Source of the DNA: an uncultured Prosthecobacter sp. | GTDB taxonomy: Bacteria; Verrucomicrobiota; Verrucomicrobiia; Verrucomicrobiales; Verrucomicrobiaceae | Reading direction: 5' to 3' | Length of the DNA stretch: 5,128 nt | Assembly (NCBI GenBank): GCA_947523045.1 | Contig: CANNUR010000226.1 | Location: 1 to 5,128 of the forward strand | Shown here: one piece after another, positions 1 to 5,128 of the stretch | Numbering within the stretch: the first letter of the stretch is position 1 | How the letters are laid out: every line of letters begins with the position of its first letter | The notes under the pieces: model-generated | Seen by the model: the letters and a program-made list of their open reading frames with translations, nothing else | The model's database searches: none | What the model was told of the DNA's origin: nothing | Position numbers and translations under genes: made by a program

Positions 1-438
1 TACTGGCCTGAGGCCTTTGCCAAGGAACACGGAGTGACCCGCCACGAGTCGATCGAGAGCCTGATCGCTGCGGTTGACGTGCTCAGCCTGCATGCCAACC
101 TCAGCGAGAGCACCCGCCACCTCGTGCGCGCCGAGCGCATCGCCCTGGCCAAGCCGGGCCTGCTGGTCGTCAACACCTCGCGCGCCGAGCTCGTTCACAT
201 GCCTGACATGATCGCCGCGCTCGACGCCGGCACGGTCGGAGGTTACGCCACCGACGTGCTCGACGAGGAGCCGCCGCCCGCCGATCATCCGCTGCTCCGT
301 CATCCGCGCGCGCTGATCACGCCGCACATCGGTTCGCGCACCTATGAAAGCGTGCCGCGCCAGGCCATGCGGGCGACGCTCAACCTGGTCAACTTCCTCA
401 GCGGTGCGCCGGATGTGATCCAGGCCAACAAGTTCTGA
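1..438 (+). CDS. D-2-hydroxyacid dehydrogenase, C-terminal part (5' truncated by window)
   Basis: This is the C-terminal 145 residues of an NAD(P)-dependent D-2-hydroxyacid dehydrogenase, a family that includes phosphoglycerate dehydrogenase, hydroxypyruvate/glyoxylate reductase and D-lactate dehydrogenase. The frame is open from base 1, so the GTG at 34 is an internal codon and not the start. All three catalytic residues of the family are visible, numbered within the fragment: Arg61 in VNTSR, Glu90 in DVLDEEP, and His109 in TPHIGS. The GxGxxG nucleotide-binding loop lies upstream of the window. After the catalytic Arg the sequence reads RAELVH where many members have RGxxVD, so it is not a textbook SerA. 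The fragment ends soon after the catalytic domain, so there is no C-terminal ACT regulatory domain. The exact substrate cannot be told from this fragment. It converges on the transpeptidase gene with no spacer. Family assignment is firm; substrate is unknown. Confidence 0.93.
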   Translation, partial: YWPEAFAKEHGVTRHESIESLIAAVDVLSLHANLSESTRHLVRAERIALAKPGLLVVNTSRAELVHMPDMIAALDAGTVGGYATDVLDEEPPPADHPLLRHPRALITPHIGSRTYESVPRQAMRATLNLVNFLSGAPDVIQANKF

Positions 439-1506
439 TCAGGAGCGCGTGTTTGCAGCCACCACCGGTTGAGGCTTGGTCGACGACAGCTTGCTCGCGC
501 GCGGCTCTCGGCTGGCGCGCTGCTTGGCGACTTCCGGCGGCGTTTCTGGGCCAACCTGCTCGGTGGCAGGCGTTGCCGGAGCCGTTTCTGCGGGGGCGGC
601 CTTCTTGCCAAACAACAGGCGGGTCAGGAAGGAACGCGATTCGGTGGTTGCAGGCGCTTCAAGCGAGGTTGCTTCGGCGGTGGGCGTCTTGACTGCAGGC
701 AGGGTGGCAGTGACAACGGGCTCCGCGGCAGGAGAAGTGGCTTTCGGGCCGTAGAAGAGACGTTTGAAGAAGGACGGGGGCGTCGTCTCGTTCGTGGAGG
801 CAACGGTCAAAGGATCGGCCTGCGGTTTTTCGGCAGATGGTGAGGGGTCGGCAGGCTTGGGCTTTGCTGCCAGCTCGACAGGCTCTGGCGCCACCGGCGC
901 AGTCGGGGCCTCGGCTTCGATGGGTTTGATCTCCTCTTCTTTGGCTTTCGCAGGCGCCTTGCCGGCAGGCAGGGGCTTCTTGGTGATGACCACCTTGTCG
1001 CCAATGTTCACCTCGTTAAAGGCATCGACCACGTCCTTCATGCCCATGCGGATGCAGCCATAGCTGGCCGGCTGGCCAAGGCGGCTTTCCTCGGTCGTGC
1101 CGTGGATGTAGATGTAGCGGCGCTTGGCGTTGGAGTTGTCATTCTCCAGGCCATTCAGCCAGAGGATGCGCGAAACGATGGGGTCGCGGCCCGGGGCGTT
1201 GGGCTTGAGCACTTCGCCATTCCAGTGCCGGCTCTTCAGCACCGCCCCAGGCGGCAGGCCATGACCGATCTTGGCGATCACCTCATGCTTGCCCAGCGGC
1301 GTGCGATAGCTGTTCAACTGGTCGCCGAGGCCGAACTTCGAGGTCGAGATGGCATACTCCTTCTTGAGAATGCCCTCGGAGTAGATGCCCATCTTCTGGT
1401 CCTTCACGCTGACCACGACCTCAGACGCCGTTTCGGTCGTGCTGCAGCTGGCAAGCAATCCGGTGGCGGCAAACAGGAGTCGGGATGGCGTCAATAACCT
1501 CACCAT
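439..1506 (-). CDS. Lipoprotein L,D-transpeptidase (YkuD domain) with long Pro/Ala-rich C-terminal tail
   Basis: A 355-residue predicted lipoprotein. The N-terminus has a basic residue (Arg3), a hydrophobic stretch (about 10-19) and a lipobox LASC, giving lipidated Cys21; this supports the ATG start. Residues about 29-177 form a YkuD/ErfK L,D-transpeptidase domain with His135 in YIHGT and nucleophile Cys151 in SYGCIRM, followed by Arg153. Family members make 3-3 peptidoglycan cross-links or attach lipoproteins to the wall, acting in the periplasm. The residue two before Cys is Tyr149, where SHGC is usual. Residues about 178-355 are a Pro/Ala/Glu/Lys-rich, probably disordered tail, which is atypical since many members end soon after the catalytic domain. 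The tail carries two similar 12-residue motifs (245-256 and 292-303). No clear Shine-Dalgarno precedes the start. The gene is divergent from polX and convergent with the dehydrogenase. The domain call is strong; the role of the tail is unknown. Confidence 0.92.
   Translation of the reverse strand: MVRLLTPSRLLFAATGLLASCSTTETASEVVVSVKDQKMGIYSEGILKKEYAISTSKFGLGDQLNSYRTPLGKHEVIAKIGHGLPPGAVLKSRHWNGEVLKPNAPGRDPIVSRILWLNGLENDNSNAKRRYIYIHGTTEESRLGQPASYGCIRMGMKDVVDAFNEVNIGDKVVITKKPLPAGKAPAKAKEEEIKPIEAEAPTAPVAPEPVELAAKPKPADPSPSAEKPQADPLTVASTNETTPPSFFKRLFYGPKATSPAAEPVVTATLPAVKTPTAEATSLEAPATTESRSFLTRLLFGKKAAPAETAPATPATEQVGPETPPEVAKQRASREPRASKLSSTKPQPVVAANTRS
598..774 (-). repeat. Twin 12-residue motif in the transpeptidase tail
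   Basis: Two similar peptides lie 47 residues apart in the disordered tail: SFFKRLFYGPKA (residues 245-256, bases 739-774) and SFLTRLLFGKKA (residues 292-303, bases 598-633). The shared pattern is S-F-[FL]-x-R-L-[FL]-[FY]-G-x-K-A. They are the only strongly hydrophobic and aromatic segments in an otherwise Pro/Ala/Glu/Thr-rich region. I infer short linear motifs, perhaps for binding a partner, the wall or a membrane surface. An internal duplication is also possible, although the linker around them is not clearly repeated. Confidence 0.7.
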
Positions 1507-1516
1507 AAGAAAAATT

Positions 1517-1544
1517 AATGTATGTTAAGCAAAGTGCAACGCAA
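1517..1544 (-). promoter_or_regulatory. Possible sigma70-like promoter for the L,D-transpeptidase gene
   Basis: Read on the minus strand, TTGCGT (1539-1544) and TACATT (1517-1522) are separated by 16 bp, and the second box lies 10 bp before the ATG at 1506. This is the only AT-rich block in the divergent spacer 1507-1641. The match to TTGACA/TATAAT is weak (3/6 and 4/6), and the very short leader would leave little room for a ribosome binding site. It is a candidate only. Confidence 0.2.
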
Positions 1545-1641
1545 AATCGTCGCAGCGATTCAAACAGCGCCACCTGTGTCGCTCTTTCCGTGCCAGGCCG
1601 CTCGGCATTGAGTTTTCTGGCGGCCTCGCCATCGTGACGTC

Positions 1642-3387
1642 ATGACCCGTGAAGCTGCCGCCCAGATCTTTGAACGCATCGCCCTGCTGATGGAGCTCAA
1701 GGGCGAGAACCCGTTCAAGATCCGTGCCTACCGCACCGGCGCCGAGATTGTCGAAAGCCATCCCGAGGACCTGCTGCGCCTGGCTCAGGAGAACCGACTG
1801 GAGGGGGTCAAGGGGCTGGGCGAGGCCTTGCGCGACAAGCTGCATGAGTTGGCGACGACGGGACGCCTGGAATTTTACGAGAAGCTACGCGCGGAGTTCC
1901 CGGCGGGCCTGCCGGAACTCTTTGAGATCCAGGGCCTGGGCCCGAAGAAGATCGCCGCCCTGCATCGCGAACTCGGCGTTGGAAGCGTTGCCGAACTGCG
2001 CCGGGTCTGCGAAAGTGGTGAGGCGGCGCGGCTGTCGGGTTTTGGCGAAAAAACCGTGGCGAAGATTCTGGCCAGCATCGCTTTTCGCGAGCAGCACGCC
2101 TCGGAGTTTCGGGTCGATCAGGTCTACGGCCTGGCCATGGGCCTGCTCGAGGCCCTGCGTGCTCTGCCGCAGGTGGCAAGGGCGGAGGTCTGCGGCAGCT
2201 TCCGGCGCGGCAAGGAGACGGTGCATGACCTCGACTTTCTCGCCGCCTCGAAGCAGCCGCAGGCGGGCATTGAGGCCTTCTGCGCCCTGCCGCAGGTGCG
2301 TTCGGTGATCGCCCGCGGCGACACCAAGGCGAGCGTGCATGCCGAGGACGGGGTGCAGTGCGACCTGCGCGTGGTCAGTAACGCCGAATTCCCCTTCGCC
2401 CTGGTCTACTTCACCGGCAGCAAGGAACACAACGTCGCCCTGCGCCAGCGCGCCCTCGACCGCGGCTGGTCGCTCAACGAATACGCCTTCACGCCGGTGG
2501 CTGGCGGGGCGGGAGAGGCGCCGCCGGAGGTGCATGAGGAAGCGGATGTCCACCGTGCGCTCGGGCTCGATTTCATCGAGCCGGAACTGCGCGAAAACGT
2601 CGGCGAACTCGAGGCCGCCGAAGCGGGGCGACTGCCGGAGCTCGTCAAGCTCGAGAACCTGCGCGGGGTGTTTCACAACCACACGACGGCAAGCGACGGC
2701 CATGCCAGCCTGCGCGAGATGGCCGAGGCGGCGCGTGAGCTCGGCCTGCAGTACCTCGGCATCGCCGACCACAGCAAGAGCAGCTTCCAGGCGAACGGCC
2801 TCGACGAGCGGCGTCTGCGTGCGCAGGTGCGGCAGATCCGCGAACTCAACGAGGAGTTCGAGGGCGATTTCCGCGTCTTCGCCGGCACGGAGGTCGATAT
2901 CCTCAAGGATGGCTCGCTCGACTTTGCCGATGAGGTGCTCGCCGAGCTCGATTACTGCGTCGCCAGCGTTCACAACGTCTTCAACCTGCCTGAGGCCGAG
3001 ATGACGCGGCGGATCATCCGCGCCATCGAGAATCCGTACGTCACCATGCTCGGCCACCTGACGGGTCGCCTGCTGCTGCAGCGACCGGCCTACGCGGTCG
3101 ACGTGCCTGCGGTCATCGAGGCGGCGGCGGCCACGGGCACGATCATCGAGCTGAATGCCAGCGCCTGGCGACTCGACATGGACTGGCGCTGGTGGCGCCT
3201 GGCCAGGGAAAAGGGCGTGCGCTGCAGCATCAATCCCGATGCCCACAGCACGCGCGGCTTGCAGGACGTGCTGTTCGGCGTGCGCGCCGCCCGCAAGGGC
3301 TGGCTAAGCCGGCGCGACATCGTCAACTGCCTGCCGCTGGGCCAGGTCGAAAAGGCCCTGCGCGCCAAGGTTGAGCGGCACACGTGA
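1642..3387 (+). CDS. polX: Bacterial family X DNA polymerase with PHP domain (PolX)
   Basis: A 581-residue protein, the usual length for bacterial PolX, a gap-filling repair polymerase with a PHP metal-dependent 3'-5' exonuclease/phosphoesterase. Domains in order: an N-terminal helical 8-kDa-type region opening with the familiar LMELKGENPFKIRAYR pattern (16-31); helix-hairpin-helix elements at about 55-65 (GVKGLGEAL), 95-105 (EIQGLGPKK) and 130-142; a palm with GSFRRG (185-190), catalytic Asp196 and Asp198 in HDLDF, a third Asp241 in CDLRVV, and YFTGSKEHN (256-264). The PHP domain (about 340-575) shows His345 and His347, Asp352, His377, Glu417, His444, His472, Asp533 and His535, so a full set of nine metal ligands appears present. 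Both activities are therefore likely intact. The ATG start matches where the family N-terminus begins; no clear Shine-Dalgarno is seen. The gene stands alone, divergent from the transpeptidase gene. Confidence 0.97.
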   Translation: MTREAAAQIFERIALLMELKGENPFKIRAYRTGAEIVESHPEDLLRLAQENRLEGVKGLGEALRDKLHELATTGRLEFYEKLRAEFPAGLPELFEIQGLGPKKIAALHRELGVGSVAELRRVCESGEAARLSGFGEKTVAKILASIAFREQHASEFRVDQVYGLAMGLLEALRALPQVARAEVCGSFRRGKETVHDLDFLAASKQPQAGIEAFCALPQVRSVIARGDTKASVHAEDGVQCDLRVVSNAEFPFALVYFTGSKEHNVALRQRALDRGWSLNEYAFTPVAGGAGEAPPEVHEEADVHRALGLDFIEPELRENVGELEAAEAGRLPELVKLENLRGVFHNHTTASDGHASLREMAEAARELGLQYLGIADHSKSSFQANGLDERRLRAQVRQIRELNEEFEGDFRVFAGTEVDILKDGSLDFADEVLAELDYCVASVHNVFNLPEAEMTRRIIRAIENPYVTMLGHLTGRLLLQRPAYAVDVPAVIEAAAATGTIIELNASAWRLDMDWRWWRLAREKGVRCSINPDAHSTRGLQDVLFGVRAARKGWLSRRDIVNCLPLGQVEKALRAKVERHT

Positions 3388-3410
3388 TCGGTGTGAGGTC
3401 AATCCTAGCC

Positions 3411-3440
3411 GCCTGACGAACAGGGCAACCCTCGACAGGC
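3411..3440 (+). terminator. Stem-loop downstream of polX (possible terminator or 3' end structure)
   Basis: Starting 23 bp after the polX stop codon, GCCTG (3411-3415) pairs with CAGGC (3436-3440). Nested inside, AGGG (3422-3425) pairs with CCCT (3429-3432) around a CAA loop. The two stems are joined by an internal loop of 6 and 3 nt. No T tract follows, so it is not a classical intrinsic terminator. The position fits a 3' end structure for the polX transcript. Confidence 0.35.
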
Positions 3441-3448
3441 AGCGAAAC

Positions 3449-3523
3449 GTCAGACGGGTCAGACGGGTCAGACGGGTCAGACGGGTCAGACGGGTCAGAC
3501 GGGTCAGACGGGTCAGACGGGTC
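3449..3523 (+). repeat. 9-bp tandem repeat (8 perfect copies) with G-quadruplex pattern
   Basis: Eight identical head-to-tail copies of GTCAGACGG fill 3449-3520, followed by a partial GTC (3521-3523). Each junction makes a GGG run, giving eight runs exactly 9 bp apart (3456-3458 to 3519-3521) separated by a constant TCAGAC spacer of 6 nt. This satisfies the usual G3-N1-7 quadruplex rule on the plus strand and could hold two four-run units. Each copy also contains the small inverted motif GTC-A-GAC. The array sits in the convergent spacer, 61 bp after the polX stop. The period is a multiple of three, so spurious reading frames cross it, but no gene is supported here. The perfect identity of the copies suggests recent slippage expansion. 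Confidence 0.97.
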
Positions 3524-3535
3524 CTAGCGGACAAG

Positions 3536-3569
3536 GCGGGCGCCCCCGCTCAAACGTCGTGGCGTTTGA
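3536..3569 (-). terminator. Adjacent hairpins at the 3' end of the acyltransferase-like gene
   Basis: Two inverted repeats sit side by side. TCAAACG (3550-3556) and CGTTTGA (3563-3569) are perfect 7-bp arms around a 6-nt loop and include the minus-strand stop codon and last codons. Just beyond, GCGGG (3536-3540) and CCCGC (3545-3549) form a 5-bp GC stem with a 4-nt loop. No T tract follows on the minus strand. Together they may mark the 3' end of the frr-acyltransferase transcript, but termination is not proven by sequence alone. Confidence 0.3.
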
Positions 3570-4230
3570 CGACCTGCTGGGTCTGGCGGGTCTTGAGGAT
3601 GCTGTTGGCCGGCAGCACGCCGGTGAAGCTGCTGAGCGGATAGACCAAGCTGCGCCGGCCGATGAGGGAACCGGGGTTGATGACGCTGTTGCAGCCGATT
3701 TCGGCGTGGTCGCCAATGACGGCACTGAACTTGCGCAGGCCGGTGGCGATGGCGCCGCCGGGATCCTGGACGATGACCTCGCCGCGGTCGAGGCGGACAT
3801 TCGAGAGCACCGCGCCGGCCCCGAGGTGGGCGCGGTGGCCGAGGATGGCGTCGCCGACGTAGTTGTAGTGCGGCACCTCGCAGTGGTCGAAGAGGATGCA
3901 GTTCTTGAACTCGCAGGAGTTGCCGAGAACACAGCCGTCGCCGATGAGGACGTTGCCGCGGATGTAGCAGCCGGCGCGGATCATGCAGTTGCGACCGATC
4001 CAGGCGGGGCCAAGGATCAGCGCGCCGGGTTCGATGATGGTGCCTTCGTCGATGAAGACATCCTCGCCGATGTGCGCGCCCTGAGGGATCTGCGCGCGCA
4101 CTTCGCGCTGCAGGCGGAACTCCAGGTAGGACTCGATGCGCGACAGCGCCGTCCAGACCGGTTCATCCGGCGGAAACAGGATGCCGTGCCGGGTGTGGCT
4201 CAGATCCAGGTAGTCGGCGGCGCGGTGCAT
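3550..4230 (-). CDS. Left-handed beta-helix acyltransferase-like protein (GlmU C-terminal-like, no nucleotidyltransferase domain)
   Basis: A 226-residue protein dominated by hexapeptide repeats ([LIV]-G-x4 type) from about residue 46 to 190, predicting a left-handed beta-helix trimer. The segment VPHYNYVGDAILG (119-131), then LGAGAVLSN (136-144), closely resembles the acetyltransferase active-site region of GlmU, with His121 at the place of its catalytic His. A leading helical segment (about 23-45) precedes the helix. The N-terminal uridylyltransferase domain of GlmU is absent, since the ATG lies only 7 bp after the frr stop codon and leaves no room for it. Comparable short proteins are often labelled UDP-N-acetylglucosamine diphosphorylase or G1P-thymidylyltransferase-like; that enzymatic name would be misleading here. 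I infer a sugar or sugar-nucleotide O-/N-acyltransferase, substrate unknown. It is probably cotranscribed with frr. No clear Shine-Dalgarno is seen. Confidence 0.88.
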   Translation of the reverse strand: MHRAADYLDLSHTRHGILFPPDEPVWTALSRIESYLEFRLQREVRAQIPQGAHIGEDVFIDEGTIIEPGALILGPAWIGRNCMIRAGCYIRGNVLIGDGCVLGNSCEFKNCILFDHCEVPHYNYVGDAILGHRAHLGAGAVLSNVRLDRGEVIVQDPGGAIATGLRKFSAVIGDHAEIGCNSVINPGSLIGRRSLVYPLSSFTGVLPANSILKTRQTQQVVKRHDV

Positions 4231-4237
4231 GGCCGAT

Positions 4238-4804
4238 TTAGACGGTCAGGACTTCCTTTTCCTTGGAGGCGACATGCTGTTCGATCTCGGCGACCTTTTT
4301 GTCGGTCAGGGTCTGCACCTCCTTTTCGCGGCGATGCAGGTCGTCCTCCGTGATGAGGCCATCTTTTTCCCCCTTTTTCAGGGCTTCGATGGCGTCGCGG
4401 CGCGCCGAGCGCACCCGCACCTTGGCCTCCTCGCCCATCTGACGCACGAGCTTGACCATCTGTTCGCGGCGTTCCTGCGACAGCACCGGGATGGGCAGGC
4501 GGATGACCTTGCCCTCGATGCTGCCGTTGAGGCCCAGCCGGGACTCGCGGATGGCGCGGTCAATGTCCTGCAGGGTGGCCGGGTCAAAGGGTTCGATGCG
4601 GATGAGGCGCGGGTCGGGCGTGGTGATCATCGCCAACTGCTTGAGCTTCATGTGCGAGCCGTAGCTCATGACGTGCACGTCCAGGCCCTCGACCAGGGTC
4701 GGTGAGGCCTTGCCGGTGCGCACGGCGGCGAATTCATGAATGGCGTGCTCGACGGCGCGGGTCATCGCGTCATCGCACTCCAGCAGGGTCATTTCAGGGT
4801 CCAT
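4238..4804 (-). CDS. frr: Ribosome recycling factor
   Basis: A 188-residue protein of the usual RRF length (about 185). With EF-G it splits the post-termination 70S ribosome in the cytoplasm. Domain I, the three-helix bundle, covers roughly 1-30 and 105-188; domain II covers about 31-104. Family signatures visible are RTGKASP (29-35), the LGLN hinge segment (90-93), IRLPIPVLSQERR (101-113), the Arg-rich helix VRVRSARRDAIEALKK (129-144), and EVQTLTDKKVAEIE (162-175) near the C-terminus. The usual Pro after LGLN is replaced by Gly94. The ATG at 4804 is chosen because the N-terminal helix aligns with the family; Met5 is a possible alternative. No Shine-Dalgarno is evident. The gene follows metK on the same strand, behind a strong terminator, and is followed after 7 bp by the acyltransferase-like gene. 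The identity is certain. Confidence 0.98.
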   Translation of the reverse strand: MDPEMTLLECDDAMTRAVEHAIHEFAAVRTGKASPTLVEGLDVHVMSYGSHMKLKQLAMITTPDPRLIRIEPFDPATLQDIDRAIRESRLGLNGSIEGKVIRLPIPVLSQERREQMVKLVRQMGEEAKVRVRSARRDAIEALKKGEKDGLITEDDLHRREKEVQTLTDKKVAEIEQHVASKEKEVLTV

Positions 4805-4818
4805 AACAGCGTCGGGAG

Positions 4819-4877
4819 AAAAATTGAAAAGAGAAGGCGCCGCAAGGCCGGAGGAAAAACCGGGGCTTGCGGCGCCT
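4819..4877 (-). terminator. Intrinsic terminator after metK
   Basis: A perfect 12-bp inverted repeat, AGGCGCCGCAAG (4835-4846) and CTTGCGGCGCCT (4866-4877), is extended internally by CCGG/CCGG around an A-rich (T-rich on the minus strand) loop. Read on the minus strand, the stem is followed by a T-rich run containing TTTT (4827-4830) and TTTTT (4819-4823). This is a classical Rho-independent terminator for metK, starting about 42 bp after its stop codon. The plus strand has no T tract, so it acts in one direction. It ends only 14 bp before the frr start codon. Confidence 0.88.
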
Positions 4878-4888
4878 GAGATTGCCAG

Positions 4889-4912
4889 CAGGGCGGGCGG
4901 ATGTCCACCCTG
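4889..4912 (-). other. Secondary hairpin between metK and its terminator
   Basis: CAGGG (4889-4893) pairs with CCCTG (4908-4912). After one mismatch, GG (4895-4896) pairs with CC (4905-4906), leaving an 8-nt loop. It lies just after the metK stop codon, upstream of the main terminator. It could protect the mRNA 3' end or be incidental in GC-rich DNA. Confidence 0.3.
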
Positions 4913-4919
4913 GAGTTAC

Positions 4920-5128
4920 TCACTTCACCGCCTTCTTGAGCGCGGCCGCCTTGGCCGTGCTTTCCCAGGTCAGGTCGGCGTCGCCGATCTTGCCGAAGTG
5001 GCCGTAGTTGGTGCTCTTCGAATAGATTGGGCGCAGCAGGTTGAGCTGCTTGACGATGTCGGCCGGCTTGAAGGAGAAGACCTTCAGCACGGCGGCGAGG
5101 ATGGCGTCATCGCTGACCTTGCCAGTGC
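4920..5128 (-). CDS. metK: S-adenosylmethionine synthetase, C-terminal part (truncated by window)
   Basis: The frame from the window edge at 5128 to the TGA at 4920-4922 gives the last 69 residues or so of methionine adenosyltransferase, which makes SAM from ATP and methionine in the cytoplasm. Recognisable family features are TGKVSDDAI, the [17 protein letters not shown] segment, the nearly invariant RPIY, and NYGHFGK followed by LTWE, matching the typical YGHFGR...PWE ending. A short Lys/Ala-rich tail ([11 protein letters not shown]) ends the protein. The N-terminal and catalytic parts lie outside the window. The reading frame is too short and open-ended to be chosen by length; it was found by translating the minus strand. 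A strong intrinsic terminator follows, separating it from frr. Confidence 0.96.
   Translation of the reverse strand, partial: TGKVSDDAILAAVLKVFSFKPADIVKQLNLLRPIYSKSTNYGHFGKIGDADLTWESTAKAAALKKAVK

Noticed and set aside
469..1497. Several plus-strand frames opposite the transpeptidase gene
   Set aside because: The minus-strand gene has a lipobox and a complete YkuD active site; the opposing frames are low-complexity shadows.
1545..1560. Inverted repeat AATCG-6 nt-CGATT in the divergent spacer, possible operator
   Set aside because: The arms are only 5 bp, and nothing else in the spacer supports a regulator site; chance occurrence is likely.
1608..1635. Possible polX promoter (TTGAGT with a weak downstream box)
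   Set aside because: The downstream hexamer CATCGT matches poorly and would lie only 6 bp before the ATG, so the evidence is too weak to call.
1635..1642. Palindrome TGACGTCA overlapping the polX start codon
   Set aside because: A single 8-bp palindrome is likely by chance and has no second copy or known regulator to support it.
1885..3246. Long open frame (453 codons) on the minus strand inside polX
   Set aside because: It is antisense to a clear, full-length PolX with all catalytic motifs. Long shadow frames are expected in GC-rich coding DNA, and its translation shows no recognisable domain.
3449..3523. CRISPR array
   Set aside because: The unit is only 9 bp with no unique spacers, and no cas genes are present; it is a simple tandem repeat.
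3371..3643. Frames on both strands through the 9-bp array giving (VRR)n or (RLT)n proteins
   Set aside because: They stay open only because the period is a multiple of three. There is no start context or flanking domain, and they overlap the end of polX or the acyltransferase-like gene.
3559..4353. Open frame of 264 codons on the plus strand across the acyltransferase-like gene and the end of frr
   Set aside because: It is a shadow of two well-supported minus-strand genes; its Ala/Asp/Val-rich composition mirrors the opposite strand and no family is recognised.

Overview
This GC-rich window looks like an ordinary chromosomal stretch of a Verrucomicrobia-type bacterium, possibly of the Opitutus group. 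That placement is an inference from the style of the ribosome recycling factor, the stand-alone acyltransferase beside it, the lack of clear Shine-Dalgarno sequences, and the lipoprotein L,D-transpeptidase with a long Pro/Ala tail. I could not test it by search. The genes are mostly housekeeping, and I see no phage, transposon, CRISPR or tRNA/rRNA signal.

Layout: (1) 1-438, plus strand: the C-terminal half of a D-2-hydroxyacid dehydrogenase, cut by the window edge. (2) 439-1506, minus strand: a lipoprotein YkuD-fold L,D-transpeptidase whose stop codon directly abuts that of the dehydrogenase. (3) 1507-1641: a short AT-rich spacer between divergent genes. (4) 1642-3387, plus strand: a full-length bacterial family X DNA polymerase with a C-terminal PHP domain (PolX). 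(5) 3388-3549: the convergent spacer after polX, holding a stem-loop, eight perfect tandem copies of a 9-bp unit with a G-quadruplex-type pattern, and a GC hairpin. (6) 3550-4230 and 4238-4804, minus strand: a left-handed beta-helix acyltransferase-like protein 7 bp downstream of frr, in an apparent two-gene operon. (7) 4805-4919: a strong intrinsic terminator. (8) 4920-5128, minus strand: the C-terminus of S-adenosylmethionine synthetase (metK), cut by the window edge.

The genes serve unrelated basic functions: cell-wall cross-linking, DNA repair, ribosome recycling, SAM synthesis, and probably sugar-nucleotide or envelope metabolism. The points worth a second look are the G-rich 9-bp minisatellite downstream of polX, the duplicated hydrophobic/basic motif in the transpeptidase tail, the terminator pressed against the frr start, and the pairing of frr with an acyltransferase that lacks a nucleotidyltransferase domain. 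I found no convincing new multi-gene system.
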